49,712 bases of DNA from Parvibaculum sp036499025 (GCA_036499025.1 DASYEM010000138.1:1-49712), one strand, 5' to 3'. Counted from the first letter of the stretch, positions 1 through 8,122 are shown. Numbers and translations are program-made. Notes: a model not told the origin generated them from the sequence alone.

Positions 1-120
1 GTCATTGATGCAGTTAAATGGATATCGGGAAGCGATGTGCTTCAGCGAATGTCAGCCGGAAGAATAGTCGTCGTTCATGGGTCCACTCCCGAAACGATGT
101 CATCTTCCCCGGCGCGCTGA
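1..120 (+). CDS. C-terminal end of an unidentified protein (cut by window edge)
   Basis: Reading frame 1 is open from the first base and stops with TGA at 118-120, giving about 39 residues that end in VVVHGSTPETMSSSPAR. The start lies outside the window. The codons are GC-biased at third positions in the last half, consistent with coding sequence. I do not recognise the family. The VVVHG-TP fragment is loosely like the end of some metallophosphatases, but that is too little to name a function. Confidence 0.4.
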   Translation, partial: VIDAVKWISGSDVLQRMSAGRIVVVHGSTPETMSSSPAR

Positions 121-178
121 AACGATCTTTTTATGATAGACGGCCGAGAGCCATTCGCAAGATCAAAGAAACTATGAG

Positions 179-269
179 CGCGAAGTAAATCACTCCACGC
201 TCACGCATCGATCTGTTTGCTGAAGATATGAAAGAAAAAAAATACGTATAAACCTGAATTTACTTCGCG
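179..269. repeat. 12-bp perfect inverted repeat around the 3' end of rnd
   Basis: CGCGAAGTAAAT at 179-190 is the exact reverse complement of 258-269, which covers the stop codon and last codons of rnd. The arms are 67 bases apart. In rnd mRNA the two would pair, so it could act as a weak 3' end structure, but there is no adjoining T run. It may also be chance. Confidence 0.35.
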
Positions 270-1423
270 GGCGTTGTCGTTTCGATCAGAACAACTTTCT
301 TGCCCTTCGCGCTGATCGCAAGCTCGCCGCGCTTAAGTCTTAAGGCATCTGCGCCGAAGACTTCGCGCCGCCAGCCTGTAAGGGCGGGCACGTCCGCTTC
401 TTCATGCGCCGCGATCAATTCGAGATCGGCGATCTTGGCGATGAGCTTTTGCGCCACTTCATGCTGCTCGCAGCGCATGGCGAGCAAGACCTTCAGCAAT
501 TCGACCAGCGGTCCGATGCCGGAGGGCAGGGGTTCCGCATCCTTGACGATGGGTATCTGATCTTCGGGCATCGCCAGCCCGCGTTCGATCGCTTCCATCA
601 GCGCGCCCGCCGAACGGCTGTTCGACATGCCTTTGGGAACGGCGCGAAGGCGATCCAGTTCCTCGATGCTGCGTGGGATTTGCGTGGCGATCTCCGCGAG
701 CGCGTCGTCTTTCAGCACGCGTGAGCGAGGCAGGTCGCGGTCCTGCGCCTGGCGTTCGCGCCATGCGGCCACCTCGACCAGCACGGCGAGGCCCTTGCGT
801 CCTTTAAAGCGCGTCTTCAGCCGCTTCCAGGCATCTTCAGGCCGTGTCTCATAAGTCTCGGGATTTTGCAGGATCGACATTTCCTCGGCGACCCAGCGCG
901 CACGTCCCGTCTGCGTCAACCGCCGCGCCAGAACCTCATAGATTTTTCGAAGATGTGTGACGTCTCCGCAAGCATATTGCAGCTGCTTGTCCGACAGCGG
1001 CCGCCGCGACCAGTCGGTGAAACGCGAGCTTTTGTCGACGCTGCCGCCGGTGAGCCGCTTCACCAGCGTCTCATAACCCACGCTGTCGCCGAAGCCGCAA
1101 ACCATGGCCGCGACCTGTGTGTCAAACAGCGGGTCGGGAATGCACTGGGCGTCGTGCCAGAAAATCTCGATGTCTTGCCGTGCCGCGTGAAAGACCTTCA
1201 CGACCTTCTTGTTGCGCATCAGATCATAGAAGGAAGTCAGGTCGATGCCGGCGGCCAACGGGTCGATCACGACCTCGTCTTCGGGCCCCGCCAGCTGGAT
1301 CAGGCAGAGCTTCGACCAGAAGGTCGAGTCGCGCATGAACTCGGTATCGACCGTGACGAAGCCCGCGCCGGAGAGGCGCTGGCACACGGTTTCAAGCTCG
1401 GAAGTTGTGGTGACGATAATCAT
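260..1423 (-). CDS. rnd: Ribonuclease D
   Basis: RNase D is a 3'-to-5' exoribonuclease that trims tRNA precursors and other stable RNAs. The 387-residue protein has the DEDD-type exonuclease domain in the first 180 residues: exo I around FVTVDTEF (about residue 22), exo II in FHAARQDIEIF (about residue 80) and exo III in YACGDVTHLRKIY (about residue 150). An HRDC domain follows at about 210-290. Length fits the family. The start is the ATG giving MIIVTTTSELE, just before the first beta strand. It is transcribed away from aspS, which starts 190 bases beyond its start codon; the rnd/aspS adjacency is common in Alphaproteobacteria. Confidence 0.93.
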   Translation of the reverse strand: MIIVTTTSELETVCQRLSGAGFVTVDTEFMRDSTFWSKLCLIQLAGPEDEVVIDPLAAGIDLTSFYDLMRNKKVVKVFHAARQDIEIFWHDAQCIPDPLFDTQVAAMVCGFGDSVGYETLVKRLTGGSVDKSSRFTDWSRRPLSDKQLQYACGDVTHLRKIYEVLARRLTQTGRARWVAEEMSILQNPETYETRPEDAWKRLKTRFKGRKGLAVLVEVAAWRERQAQDRDLPRSRVLKDDALAEIATQIPRSIEELDRLRAVPKGMSNSRSAGALMEAIERGLAMPEDQIPIVKDAEPLPSGIGPLVELLKVLLAMRCEQHEVAQKLIAKIADLELIAAHEEADVPALTGWRREVFGADALRLKRGELAISAKGKKVVLIETTTPAK

Positions 1424-1612
1424 GCAGCGCCTCTATAACCCATCAAGTTTCCCCTGTCTCCCCGACGCTTTGCCGCGTAACCGCCAGTTACGCCGCTCAC
1501 CGCGCGACTCTTGACAAGCTATTGTCTTCATGCGCTTTTTCGCCCCGGGCGCACGTACTTTATAGTTATGCACGTTGCGGCGATTCGTCTTTGAATATCA
1601 AGGCATTGGACA

Positions 1613-3412
1613 ATGAATCTCTATCGGAGCCACACCTGTGGCGAGCTCAAGAAAGCCAATGTCGGCGAGACCGTTCGCCTGTCCGGCTGGGTCCACCGCA
1701 AGCGCGATCATGGCGGCCTGCTCTTTATCGACCTGCGCGATAACTTCGGGCTGACGCAGCTTGTCTTCGATCCTGACCGCGCCGGGGCCTTTGGCCTCGC
1801 CGAAAAGGTTCGCTCCGAATACGTCATCAAGGTCGAGGGCAAGGTCGTCGCCCGCGGCGAGGGCACCACCAATCCGAACCTCGCCACCGGCGAGATCGAA
1901 ATCGCGGTCGAAAGCCTCGAAGTCCTTTCCGAAGCGCAGGACCTGCCGTTGCCGATCTTCGGCGAGCCGGACTACCCCGAAGAGACGCGGCTCACCTACC
2001 GCTTCCTCGATCTGCGCCGCGAGACGCTGCACAAGAATATCCTGCTGCGTTCCAAGATCATCGCCGCCGTCCGCCGCCGCATGACCGGCGCGGGCTTCAA
2101 CGAATTCCAGACGCCTATCCTGACGGCCTCGAGCCCCGAAGGCGCGCGCGACTTTCTCGTGCCCTCGCGCGTTCACCCCGGCAAGTTCTATGCCTTGCCC
2201 CAGGCGCCGCAGCAGTTCAAACAGCTCATCATGGTTGCGGGCTTCGACCGTTATTTCCAGATCGCGCCCTGCTTCCGCGACGAGGACGCGCGCGCTGACC
2301 GCTCGCCCGGTGAGTTCTACCAGCTCGATGTCGAGATGAGCTTCGTCGATCAGGACGATGTTTTCGCGGCGATTGAGCCCGTCCTTCATGGATTGTTTGA
2401 AGAGTTTGCAGACGGCCGCAAGGTCTCGGGCTTTCCCTTCCCGCGCATTCCCTATGCGACCTCCATGCGCAAATACGGCAACGACAAGCCGGACCTGCGC
2501 AACCCGATCGAGATGTCTAACGCCACGCATATTTTCGCGGGCTCCGGCTTCAAGGTCTTCGCGGGCATGATCGAGAAAGACCCGAAAGTCGAAGTCTGGG
2601 CGATCCCGGCCCCCGGCGGCGGCAGCCGCACCTTCTGCGACCGCATGAATTCTTGGGCGCAGGGCGAGGGTCAGCCGGGCCTCGGCTACATCTTCTGGCG
2701 CACCGAGAACGGCGTCATGGAAGGCGCGGGCCCGCTTGCAAAAAACATCGGCCCGGAACGCACCGAACAGATTCGCACCGAGCTTGGCCTGAAGGACGGC
2801 GACGCTGTTTTCTTCGCCGCCGGCCTGCCGAAGAACTTCACCGCCTTCGCCGGTCTCGCTCGCACGCGCATCGGCAAGGATCTGAACCTCATCGAAGAGG
2901 GCGTCTTCAAGTTCTGCTGGATCGTCGACTTCCCGATGTTCGAATGGAACGAAGACGAGAAGCGCGTTGATTTCTCTCACAATCCCTTCTCGATGCCGCA
3001 AGGCGGTCTTGAAGCCTTGGAGACGAAAGACCCGCTGACGATCAACGCCTATCAATACGACATCGTCTGCAACGGCATCGAACTGTCGTCGGGCGCGATC
3101 CGCAACCACAAGCCCGAAATCATGTACAAGGCTTTCGGCATCGCCGGTTACGAGAAGTCCGTGGTCGAGACGAAGTTCGGCGGCATGTTGAATGCCTTCA
3201 AGTTCGGCGCCCCGCCGCATGGCGGTCTTGCCCCCGGCATCGACCGCATGGTCATGCTGCTCGCCGGTGTCGAGAACCTGCGCGAAGTGACGATGTTCCC
3301 GATGAACCAGCAGGCGCAGGATCTCCTGATGCAGGCCCCGTCGGAAGTCGAGCCCAAGCAGTTGAAAGAGCTCCACATCCGCGTCGTCCCGCCGCTCGAA
3401 AAGAAGGGCTGA
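1613..3412 (+). CDS. aspS: Aspartyl-tRNA synthetase (probably non-discriminating)
   Basis: Charges tRNA-Asp with aspartate in the cytoplasm. The 599 residues show the bacterial layout: N-terminal OB-fold anticodon domain (about 1-105), class II core with motif 2 around PCFRDEDARADR, a bacterial GAD insertion in the middle, and motif 3 GLAPGIDRMVMLL near the end. The anticodon domain has RKRDHGG, with His33 where the discriminating E. coli enzyme has Leu, and a Gly in place of the later Lys. In known enzymes this His/Gly pair goes with non-discriminating AspRS that also loads tRNA-Asn for GatCAB amidation; applying that here is an inference. The TGA stop overlaps the next gene's ATG by one base. 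Confidence 0.96.
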   Translation: MNLYRSHTCGELKKANVGETVRLSGWVHRKRDHGGLLFIDLRDNFGLTQLVFDPDRAGAFGLAEKVRSEYVIKVEGKVVARGEGTTNPNLATGEIEIAVESLEVLSEAQDLPLPIFGEPDYPEETRLTYRFLDLRRETLHKNILLRSKIIAAVRRRMTGAGFNEFQTPILTASSPEGARDFLVPSRVHPGKFYALPQAPQQFKQLIMVAGFDRYFQIAPCFRDEDARADRSPGEFYQLDVEMSFVDQDDVFAAIEPVLHGLFEEFADGRKVSGFPFPRIPYATSMRKYGNDKPDLRNPIEMSNATHIFAGSGFKVFAGMIEKDPKVEVWAIPAPGGGSRTFCDRMNSWAQGEGQPGLGYIFWRTENGVMEGAGPLAKNIGPERTEQIRTELGLKDGDAVFFAAGLPKNFTAFAGLARTRIGKDLNLIEEGVFKFCWIVDFPMFEWNEDEKRVDFSHNPFSMPQGGLEALETKDPLTINAYQYDIVCNGIELSSGAIRNHKPEIMYKAFGIAGYEKSVVETKFGGMLNAFKFGAPPHGGLAPGIDRMVMLLAGVENLREVTMFPMNQQAQDLLMQAPSEVEPKQLKELHIRVVPPLEKKG

Positions 3413-3837
3413 TGCAACGCAGCGCCCTCGAGCGCTTCGTTCAGGCCCTCATCTACGAGGTGGTGGCCGTCGTCTTCCTGACGCCGGTCTATAGCTATGC
3501 GCTCAACCTGCCGATGGATAACTCCTTCGTCACCATGGGCATGATCTCGCTCGCCGTCATCGTCTGGGCGGCGATCTACAATGCCGTCTTCGATCGGTTG
3601 ATGTTCCGCTGGTCGGGCCGCCTCGCGCATCAAAAAACGCAAGTCCTGCGCATCCTCCATGCGGGCCTCTACGAAGTGACGGTCACTTTCATTGCCGTGC
3701 CCATCATCATCGTCATGAGCGGCAAGAGCTGGTGGGTCGCGTTAGTCGCCGACATCGGCTTCAGCTTCATCTTCGCCGCCTACACCTATGTCTTCCACCT
3801 GATCTACGACCGCTTCCGTCCGGTGCGCGCCGCCTGA
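3412..3837 (+). CDS. PACE-family small multidrug efflux transporter
   Basis: A 141-residue inner-membrane protein with four hydrophobic helices (about 10-30, 39-60, 78-100 and 108-130), arranged as the tandem two-helix pairs of the proteobacterial antimicrobial compound efflux (PACE/AceI) family. Glu16 in the first helix sits where AceI has its functionally essential acidic residue. The family exports biocides such as chlorhexidine using the proton gradient. The ATG shares its A with the aspS stop (TGATG), so translation is probably coupled to aspS, an unusual partner for an efflux gene. No separate promoter is needed or visible. The substrate cannot be told from sequence. Confidence 0.85.
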   Translation: MQRSALERFVQALIYEVVAVVFLTPVYSYALNLPMDNSFVTMGMISLAVIVWAAIYNAVFDRLMFRWSGRLAHQKTQVLRILHAGLYEVTVTFIAVPIIIVMSGKSWWVALVADIGFSFIFAAYTYVFHLIYDRFRPVRAA

Positions 3838-3842
3838 CAAAG

Positions 3843-3875
3843 AAAAACCCTCCCCCGGTGCAAACCAGGAGAGGG
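3843..3875 (-). terminator. Intrinsic terminator of the fasciclin gene
   Basis: Read on the minus strand, a stem CCCTCTCC pairs with GGGGGAGG (one G-U pair) and encloses a smaller GGT/ACC stem. It is followed directly by TTTTT. It lies 25 bases past the fasciclin stop and also just beyond the end of the plus-strand PACE gene. Confidence 0.7.
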
Positions 3876-3900
3876 CGGGGTGGCCTCGCAAATTCAGAGC

Positions 3901-4512
3901 TTAGAGGTCGGTCTTGGCGGGCGGCGGAGCCAGCGTGCCGTCCGAAGGCGCGAGACCCTGCGAAGGCGCCGCCGTCGAAGGCGCAAGGCCCTCATGCGCG
4001 GGCGGCACCGCGACGCCGTCCGACTGCGAGAAGACCGGCGTCGGCACGGCATCGACCGGGACAACCACGCCGTTCGACGCCTTGATCGCATCGCCCGCCT
4101 GGTTCGCGCCGAAATCGCCGCCGTAATGCAGCGTCGAGCCCGAACCGTCGATGGTCACGGGATCTTTCTGCAACGTGTTGAGCGTCACCGACTTGCCCTT
4201 CAGGCTGGCGGGCGAATGCGCGCCGGGCACGATCTGATAGAGCAGCAGGGCGCGCGTATTCTCCTTGTCCGCACCGCTCAGCATGTCGTCATAGCCGCCC
4301 TTGATCTTGTCGAAGGCGGCATTCGTCGGCGCGAAAACGGTGCGCGTGCCCGACGTATAATTGTGCTTCGTCCCCGTCGCATCGATCACCTTGACCAGCG
4401 TCGAAAATTGCGGGTCGGCCTTCAGCGTCTCGTAGAGATTGCCGGCGAACGCGGGCGCGCTGGTCGCGGCGACGAGTGCGGCAGCGGCAAGGAAGCTCTT
4501 GAATTTCATCAT
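3901..4512 (-). CDS. Secreted fasciclin (FAS1) domain protein
   Basis: The 203-residue protein starts with a clear signal peptide (basic MMKFK, Ala-rich core, APAFAG cleavage site near residue 24). One FAS1 domain follows at about 25-160, recognisable by the H1-like stretch TRTVFAPTNAAFDKI and later SVTLNTLQKDPVTI. FAS1 domains usually mediate adhesion or matrix contact outside the cell or in the periplasm. The last 35 residues are a Pro/Ala/Ser-rich tail with three repeats of GLAPS/GTLAP type, possibly a wall- or membrane-reaching linker. The start has a GAGGTG ribosome site seven bases upstream. A second in-frame ATG follows at once. It stands alone between two terminators or palindromes. 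Confidence 0.85.
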   Translation of the reverse strand: MMKFKSFLAAAALVAATSAPAFAGNLYETLKADPQFSTLVKVIDATGTKHNYTSGTRTVFAPTNAAFDKIKGGYDDMLSGADKENTRALLLYQIVPGAHSPASLKGKSVTLNTLQKDPVTIDGSGSTLHYGGDFGANQAGDAIKASNGVVVPVDAVPTPVFSQSDGVAVPPAHEGLAPSTAAPSQGLAPSDGTLAPPPAKTDL

Positions 4513-4700
4513 GGATCACCTCGGGAGAAGATGGGCTCGAAGGAGAAATGCCGATTGAACATTGTGAAGCCTAGTCACGCAATTCGACGGAAATGAGACG
4601 GCAAAAGGGCGAGCGTTCGGGGTTAAACGCCTCAACAGCCGTTTCGATCCGCGCCTCTATGCACGCCGAATTGGATTTGGTTCCGCGTGCGGCGAGCCCT

Positions 4701-4737
4701 CGTCTGGAGGGACACTGAAACAGTCTCCCTCCAGACG
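4701..4737. promoter_or_regulatory. 37-base near-perfect palindrome ahead of the ATP-grasp gene
   Basis: CGTCTGGAGGGA at 4701-4712 is exactly reverse-complementary to 4726-4737. Inside it ACTG (4714-4717) pairs with CAGT (4721-4724) around an AAA loop; the only unpaired stem position is a C opposite C. As RNA it would be a very stable 16-bp hairpin ending 10 bases before the ATG at 4748, close enough to affect ribosome access. There is no T run after either arm, so it is not a standard terminator. As DNA it could be an operator between the divergent fasciclin and ATP-grasp genes. Confidence 0.75.
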
Positions 4738-4747
4738 ATTGCAGGCC

Positions 4748-5701
4748 ATGGCAAAGACCCACAACCTCTTCCTCGTCAATCATCCCACCGGCCAACGCCG
4801 CCAGGACTTCGACGAGATCGCCGCGAAAATGACGAGCCTCGCGCCCGGCATCGACGTCCATATTGTGCCGCATGACGCCGACGCGTCGGCTTGCGATCTG
4901 CCGCGCGATGTCTGGACGCGCCCGAGCCTCGCGGTCTCCTTTCGCTGGCCGGAAAAATTCCGCCTCCGCCGCGGGCTCCTTTATGCGGGCCGCCCGATCA
5001 ACAAATTTCTGCAAGCGCGAAAATACGCCGCCGCCCGCATCCCCATTCCCAAAACGCTCGCCTATGAATTCGGCCGCCCGCTTAACCGCGACTTCTGGGG
5101 CGAACACGTCATCATGAAGCCGACGCGCATTGACATGATGTCGCGCGGACATTTCATCTTCCTGATGCGCACCGAACGCGTCGGCGAGCTGGCCCAGAAA
5201 ATCTTCCCGCCCGATCACCCGGCCCGCACACTGCCGGTCCTGATCCAGCAATTCATCGACACCGGCGAATATCCCGAAAGCTACCGTGTGCTGACGCTTT
5301 TCGGCGAGCCGCTCTATTGCATGACCTTCCGCCAGGACCATCCGCGCAGCGCCCTCACGGGCACGGACCGCGAACTGCTGAGCCTCCCCATCGCCTCGAA
5401 CGCGGGCGACAACTATGTCCACGCTCTGATCGACGACAAGGAGATCATGGCTTTCGCCCGCCGCGCCGCCCGCGCCATGCCGGCGATCCCGCTTCAGGGC
5501 ATCGACATCGTCCGCGAGGCCGGTACCGGTCGCCTCTACGTGCTGGAAAACAATTCAGGCGGCAACACATGGCATTTTTCGTCGCGCATATTTCTGGAAG
5601 GCAACCAGAAGATCACCCGCGAACATCGCATCGCCCAGTTCGGCGCCTTCGATATCGCCGCGAAAGTTCTCGCCGAGCGGACATTGCGCGAAGCGCGGTG
5701 A
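4748..5701 (+). CDS. ATP-grasp family protein (RimK/glutathione-synthetase-like), substrate unknown
   Basis: A 317-residue protein whose second half has the ATP-grasp fold: HVIMKPTRIDMMSRG (about 120-135) looks like the lysine-bearing nucleotide-binding loop, and GIDIVREAGTGRLYVLENNSGG (about 255-275) is the metal/ATP-binding strand pair with the conserved Glu-Asn. ATP-grasp enzymes join a carboxylate to an amine or thiol through an acyl-phosphate. The N-terminal 100 residues form a pre-ATP-grasp domain of unfamiliar sequence. I take ATG at 4748 (MAKTHNLF); a TTG nine bases earlier overlaps the hairpin and is less likely. No neighbour suggests a substrate. Confidence 0.7.
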   Translation: MAKTHNLFLVNHPTGQRRQDFDEIAAKMTSLAPGIDVHIVPHDADASACDLPRDVWTRPSLAVSFRWPEKFRLRRGLLYAGRPINKFLQARKYAAARIPIPKTLAYEFGRPLNRDFWGEHVIMKPTRIDMMSRGHFIFLMRTERVGELAQKIFPPDHPARTLPVLIQQFIDTGEYPESYRVLTLFGEPLYCMTFRQDHPRSALTGTDRELLSLPIASNAGDNYVHALIDDKEIMAFARRAARAMPAIPLQGIDIVREAGTGRLYVLENNSGGNTWHFSSRIFLEGNQKITREHRIAQFGAFDIAAKVLAERTLREAR

Positions 5702-5711
5702 AGCGCGGTCC

Positions 5712-5743
5712 AAAAAAAAGAGGGCGCACCGTGGCGCGCCCTC
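5712..5743 (-). terminator. Intrinsic terminator of the outer-membrane barrel gene
   Basis: On the minus strand GAGGGCGC (complement of 5736-5743) pairs with GCGCCCTC (complement of 5720-5727) over an 8-base loop and is followed by eight T. It begins just after the beta-barrel gene's stop at 5765. Confidence 0.85.
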
Positions 5744-5764
5744 CCACCCGTTCTGTTGCCTGCC

Positions 5765-6400
5765 TTAGAAGGCGAACACAGCATGTGCCGTGATGGCATG
5801 TGCGGTGAAGGCGTCCACGCCGCTGCCGCCCGTGTCGGTGTAGATGTAGCGATACTGCGCGCCGATCTTGGTGCCGCCTCCGAGGTTGAAGTCGAAACCC
5901 GCCGTGCCCTGCAACGCCGCGTCGGTGCTGTCGTCCGAGACGCCGATGGGAAAGCCGCCCACTGAATCGACGGAAACTTTCGACCGTGCGAAGCCGACAC
6001 CAGCGCCGATATAAGGATCGAAACCGGCGTTCCGTCCGCTCAGATGGTAGTTGGCGTTGACGAAGCCGAGGATCGAGGAAACATCGCCGTCGATCTTAGC
6101 CGAGCCGACGCCGCTGATCTCGAACTTGTCCATGTCGGCTGCGAGATAGCCGAGCTCGCCTTCCAGCGCGAAGTTGTTATTGAGCCAGAAGCCGACCGTC
6201 GCCGATGCCGTCCAGCCCGTGTCGAAAGTGAGCTTGCCGTTGAACCCGCCGCCCAGATCGGCATCAATGTCTTCAGGAATGATCGCGCCGCCCGAAAGCT
6301 TGGCGTAGGCATTGCCATTGCTCATTTCGCCTGCCATCGCGGGAGCGGCCGACAAGGCGCAGAGCATCGTGGACGCGAGCAGAATCTTGGAAATTTTCAT
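5765..6400 (-). CDS. Outer-membrane beta-barrel protein (Omp25/OmpA-barrel type)
   Basis: The 211-residue protein has a signal peptide (MKISKILLASTMLCALSAAPAMA) followed by alternating hydrophobic/polar strands such as SATVGFWLNNNFALEGELGY, PYIGAGVGFARSKVSV and IGAQYRYIYTD. It ends in a terminal Phe (AHAVFAF), the signature recognised by the BAM complex. This matches eight-stranded porin-like surface proteins of Alphaproteobacteria, which give structural support or pathogen/host contact. A strong GGGGGA ribosome site lies six bases upstream of the ATG. It has its own terminator and is probably monocistronic. No peptidoglycan-binding OmpA C-terminal domain is present. Confidence 0.85.
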   Translation of the reverse strand: MKISKILLASTMLCALSAAPAMAGEMSNGNAYAKLSGGAIIPEDIDADLGGGFNGKLTFDTGWTASATVGFWLNNNFALEGELGYLAADMDKFEISGVGSAKIDGDVSSILGFVNANYHLSGRNAGFDPYIGAGVGFARSKVSVDSVGGFPIGVSDDSTDAALQGTAGFDFNLGGGTKIGAQYRYIYTDTGGSGVDAFTAHAITAHAVFAF

Positions 6401-6546
6401 TTTATTCCCCCAACCAAAAAGAGGGCCTTTCAGCCCTTATGGGAGAATTGTCCAAAATCGGGACGGGTTGCGTCAACCGCCCAATGTTCAAATTTCAACG
6501 TAAAATCAAAAGTGTATCATTCTCGCAACGTCCTGAATCTGCATCA

Positions 6547-7062
6547 TTAATCGCAGTTCTTGACGCCGACCTGCTGGCAATTATCGACCATGTCGAGCGC
6601 CGATTGCATCTGCTCCGGCGTCATCTGCGCCTTGAGCTCTTTGAGAAACCTCATCGCCTGCTGATTGTCGGTGCCCGTCAATTCCGAGGCGCTCATCGTC
6701 AGCCACATATAGGCGCGCGGATAATCGGCCTCCACGCCTTGCCCGTTGCGATACATGACGCCGATGGCGAGTTGGGCGAGCCCCTTGCCTTGCCGCGCGG
6801 CTTTCTCATACCAGGAGGCTGCCGCCGCCTGATCCTTCGCGACGCCTAGTCCTGAACCATAGAGCATGCCGAGATTATATTGGGCTGCCGCATCTCCTTG
6901 TGCCGCCACCGGCTCCAATATCTTCGCCGCCGCCGCGTAATCGTGGTTTTCAAACGCCGCCTTGGCGTCGGCCTGCGGATTGTCGGAGGCGAGGGCAGGG
7001 GTAAGCGCGCATCCGCAAGCCAGCGCGGCGATCAGCAATCCGACTTCAATTTTCCCGAACAT
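6547..7062 (-). CDS. Secreted Sel1-like repeat (TPR) protein
   Basis: From the ATG at 7062 the protein has 171 residues: a signal peptide (MFGKIEVGLLIAALACGCAL, cut near ALA-SD) and then Sel1/TPR-type repeats. AAAQYNLGMLYGSGLGVAKD and LAQLAIGVMYRNGQGVEAD are consecutive 36-residue units. Such repeats bind other proteins. The C-terminus (QMTPEQMQSALDMV) carries two late Cys residues that could form a disulfide. An upstream in-frame ATG at 7104 would put charged residues before the signal and is less likely. A Cys within the signal (ACGC) could be a lipobox, but the following residues make signal peptidase I cleavage at ALA more likely. Confidence 0.78.
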   Translation of the reverse strand: MFGKIEVGLLIAALACGCALTPALASDNPQADAKAAFENHDYAAAAKILEPVAAQGDAAAQYNLGMLYGSGLGVAKDQAAAASWYEKAARQGKGLAQLAIGVMYRNGQGVEADYPRAYMWLTMSASELTGTDNQQAMRFLKELKAQMTPEQMQSALDMVDNCQQVGVKNCD

Positions 7063-7182
7063 CGTCACAGCCTTCTGCTTGCTTCGCGGTTGCGAGCCTA
7101 GCATATCTGGAATTCGTCATGACCGCAGGCGGGTGATAGCGTCAAAAATCGATCCGCATGAAGAATCCGCTGGAGGCTTGAA

Positions 7183-7995
7183 ATGAGATTCGGCATTTTT
7201 TCGTCAGCTCTTTTCGTTGCGCTTCTCGCGGCGTCTGTGGTTCACGCCGCCTCGAACACCTTCTCCCTCGACGAACCGGACCTGATCTCAAACAAGCAGT
7301 TGAAGATCGAAGGCGAGATTGTTCTGCCGGACACGCCGAAATGGTCGGCGGCCTTCGTCCTTCATGGTTGCGACGGAATAACGCAATGGTCGCGGCCGGT
7401 TCTTGAAGAACATGCGTCTTTTTACCGGGCGCACGGCTTCGCAACCGTTGTTCTCGATAGCTGGCAACCTCGCGGCCTGACAAACATGTGCGGCGCTTCT
7501 TCCCCCGAAGCATTGGAATATCTCGATCCCTCCGTCCGCGTCGCCGACATCGAAACCGTCACGGCCTATATCGCCAGGCTTCCCGGCTTCGACGGCAAAA
7601 TCATCGTCGATGGCGTCAGCCATGGCGGCTGGGTGGCGTTGAGCGTCTTGTCCTCCGTCGGCGACGAACCGATCTATGCGAAAGTCGCGGGCATCGTCGC
7701 CTGGTACCCGGCTTGCGGCACGATAGACACGATCAACAAAACGCCGACGCTGATCTTCTCCGGCGGTAAGGACGCCAATCCCTACACGCAGGCAAGCGCC
7801 TGTGTCGAAGCGGCGAAAAACTTCAACTGGATTGAGACAATTCTTTTCCCTGAAGCCACGCACGCCTTCGACTATCCGTACCCGGCGCAAGTCGCGGGCG
7901 CGAGCGGCCTCATCCGCTACGACCCCACCGCAAAAAATGCCGCCTATAAACGCATCGACAGCTGGCTCCGCGAGCAGGGCCTGACGAAACCGTAG
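7183..7995 (+). CDS. Periplasmic dienelactone-hydrolase-like alpha/beta hydrolase
   Basis: A 270-residue protein with a signal peptide (MRFGIFSSALFVALLAASVVHA) and a dienelactone hydrolase fold. The nucleophile elbow is GVSHGG at about residues 147-152 (a Ser nucleophile, where classic DLH has Cys), the acid is probably in SGGKDANPYT, and the catalytic His is in ATHAFDYP near residue 227. The substrate is unknown; relatives cleave esters or lactones. It is preceded by GCTGGAGGCTTG, with the purine-rich core about nine bases before the ATG. The gene is monocistronic, and the intergenic repeats and transposon follow it. Confidence 0.8.
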   Translation: MRFGIFSSALFVALLAASVVHAASNTFSLDEPDLISNKQLKIEGEIVLPDTPKWSAAFVLHGCDGITQWSRPVLEEHASFYRAHGFATVVLDSWQPRGLTNMCGASSPEALEYLDPSVRVADIETVTAYIARLPGFDGKIIVDGVSHGGWVALSVLSSVGDEPIYAKVAGIVAWYPACGTIDTINKTPTLIFSGGKDANPYTQASACVEAAKNFNWIETILFPEATHAFDYPYPAQVAGASGLIRYDPTAKNAAYKRIDSWLREQGLTKP

Positions 7996-8026
7996 ACGCG
8001 CGACGCATCCCAACCCTTCCGCTGTC

Positions 8027-8047
8027 ATCCCGGCCTCGTGCCGGGAT
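8027..8047. repeat. Palindromic intergenic repeat, left flank of the transposon
   Basis: ATCCCGGC (8027-8034) and GCCGGGAT (8040-8047) form an 8-bp hairpin with loop CTCGT. The motif belongs to the CCGG-centred palindromic elements scattered between alphaproteobacterial genes. Together with 8081-8097 and 10222-10240 it appears to have formed one repeat unit before the transposon inserted. Confidence 0.65.
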
Positions 8048-8088
8048 CCAGGGGCGGCAATCTCAGTGCAAGCGGCTACCGGACCCCG

Positions 8089-8097
8089 GGACAAGCC
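8089..8097. repeat. Target-site duplication, left copy
   Basis: GGACAAGCC here is repeated exactly at 10222-10230, directly outside the two terminal inverted repeats. Joining the flanks at this motif restores a continuous palindrome (CCCGGGACAAGCCCGGGG), as expected for an insertion into an intact repeat. The IS1595 family is known to duplicate 8 bp, so one of the nine matching bases is probably coincidental. Confidence 0.75.
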
Positions 8098-8122
8098 GGG
8101 AGTTATCACCTTGACATAGTAG
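8098..8122. repeat. Left terminal inverted repeat of the transposon
   Basis: The 25 bases from GGGAGTTATC through GACATAGTAG are identical to the reverse complement of 10197-10221. Beyond them the ends diverge, but CCTAG recurs at the same distance in both, so the imperfect repeat extends to about 40 bases. Confidence 0.85.

Noticed and set aside
1598..3376. 592-codon minus-strand frame opposite aspS
   Set aside because: Shadow frame; aspS motifs are complete on the plus strand.
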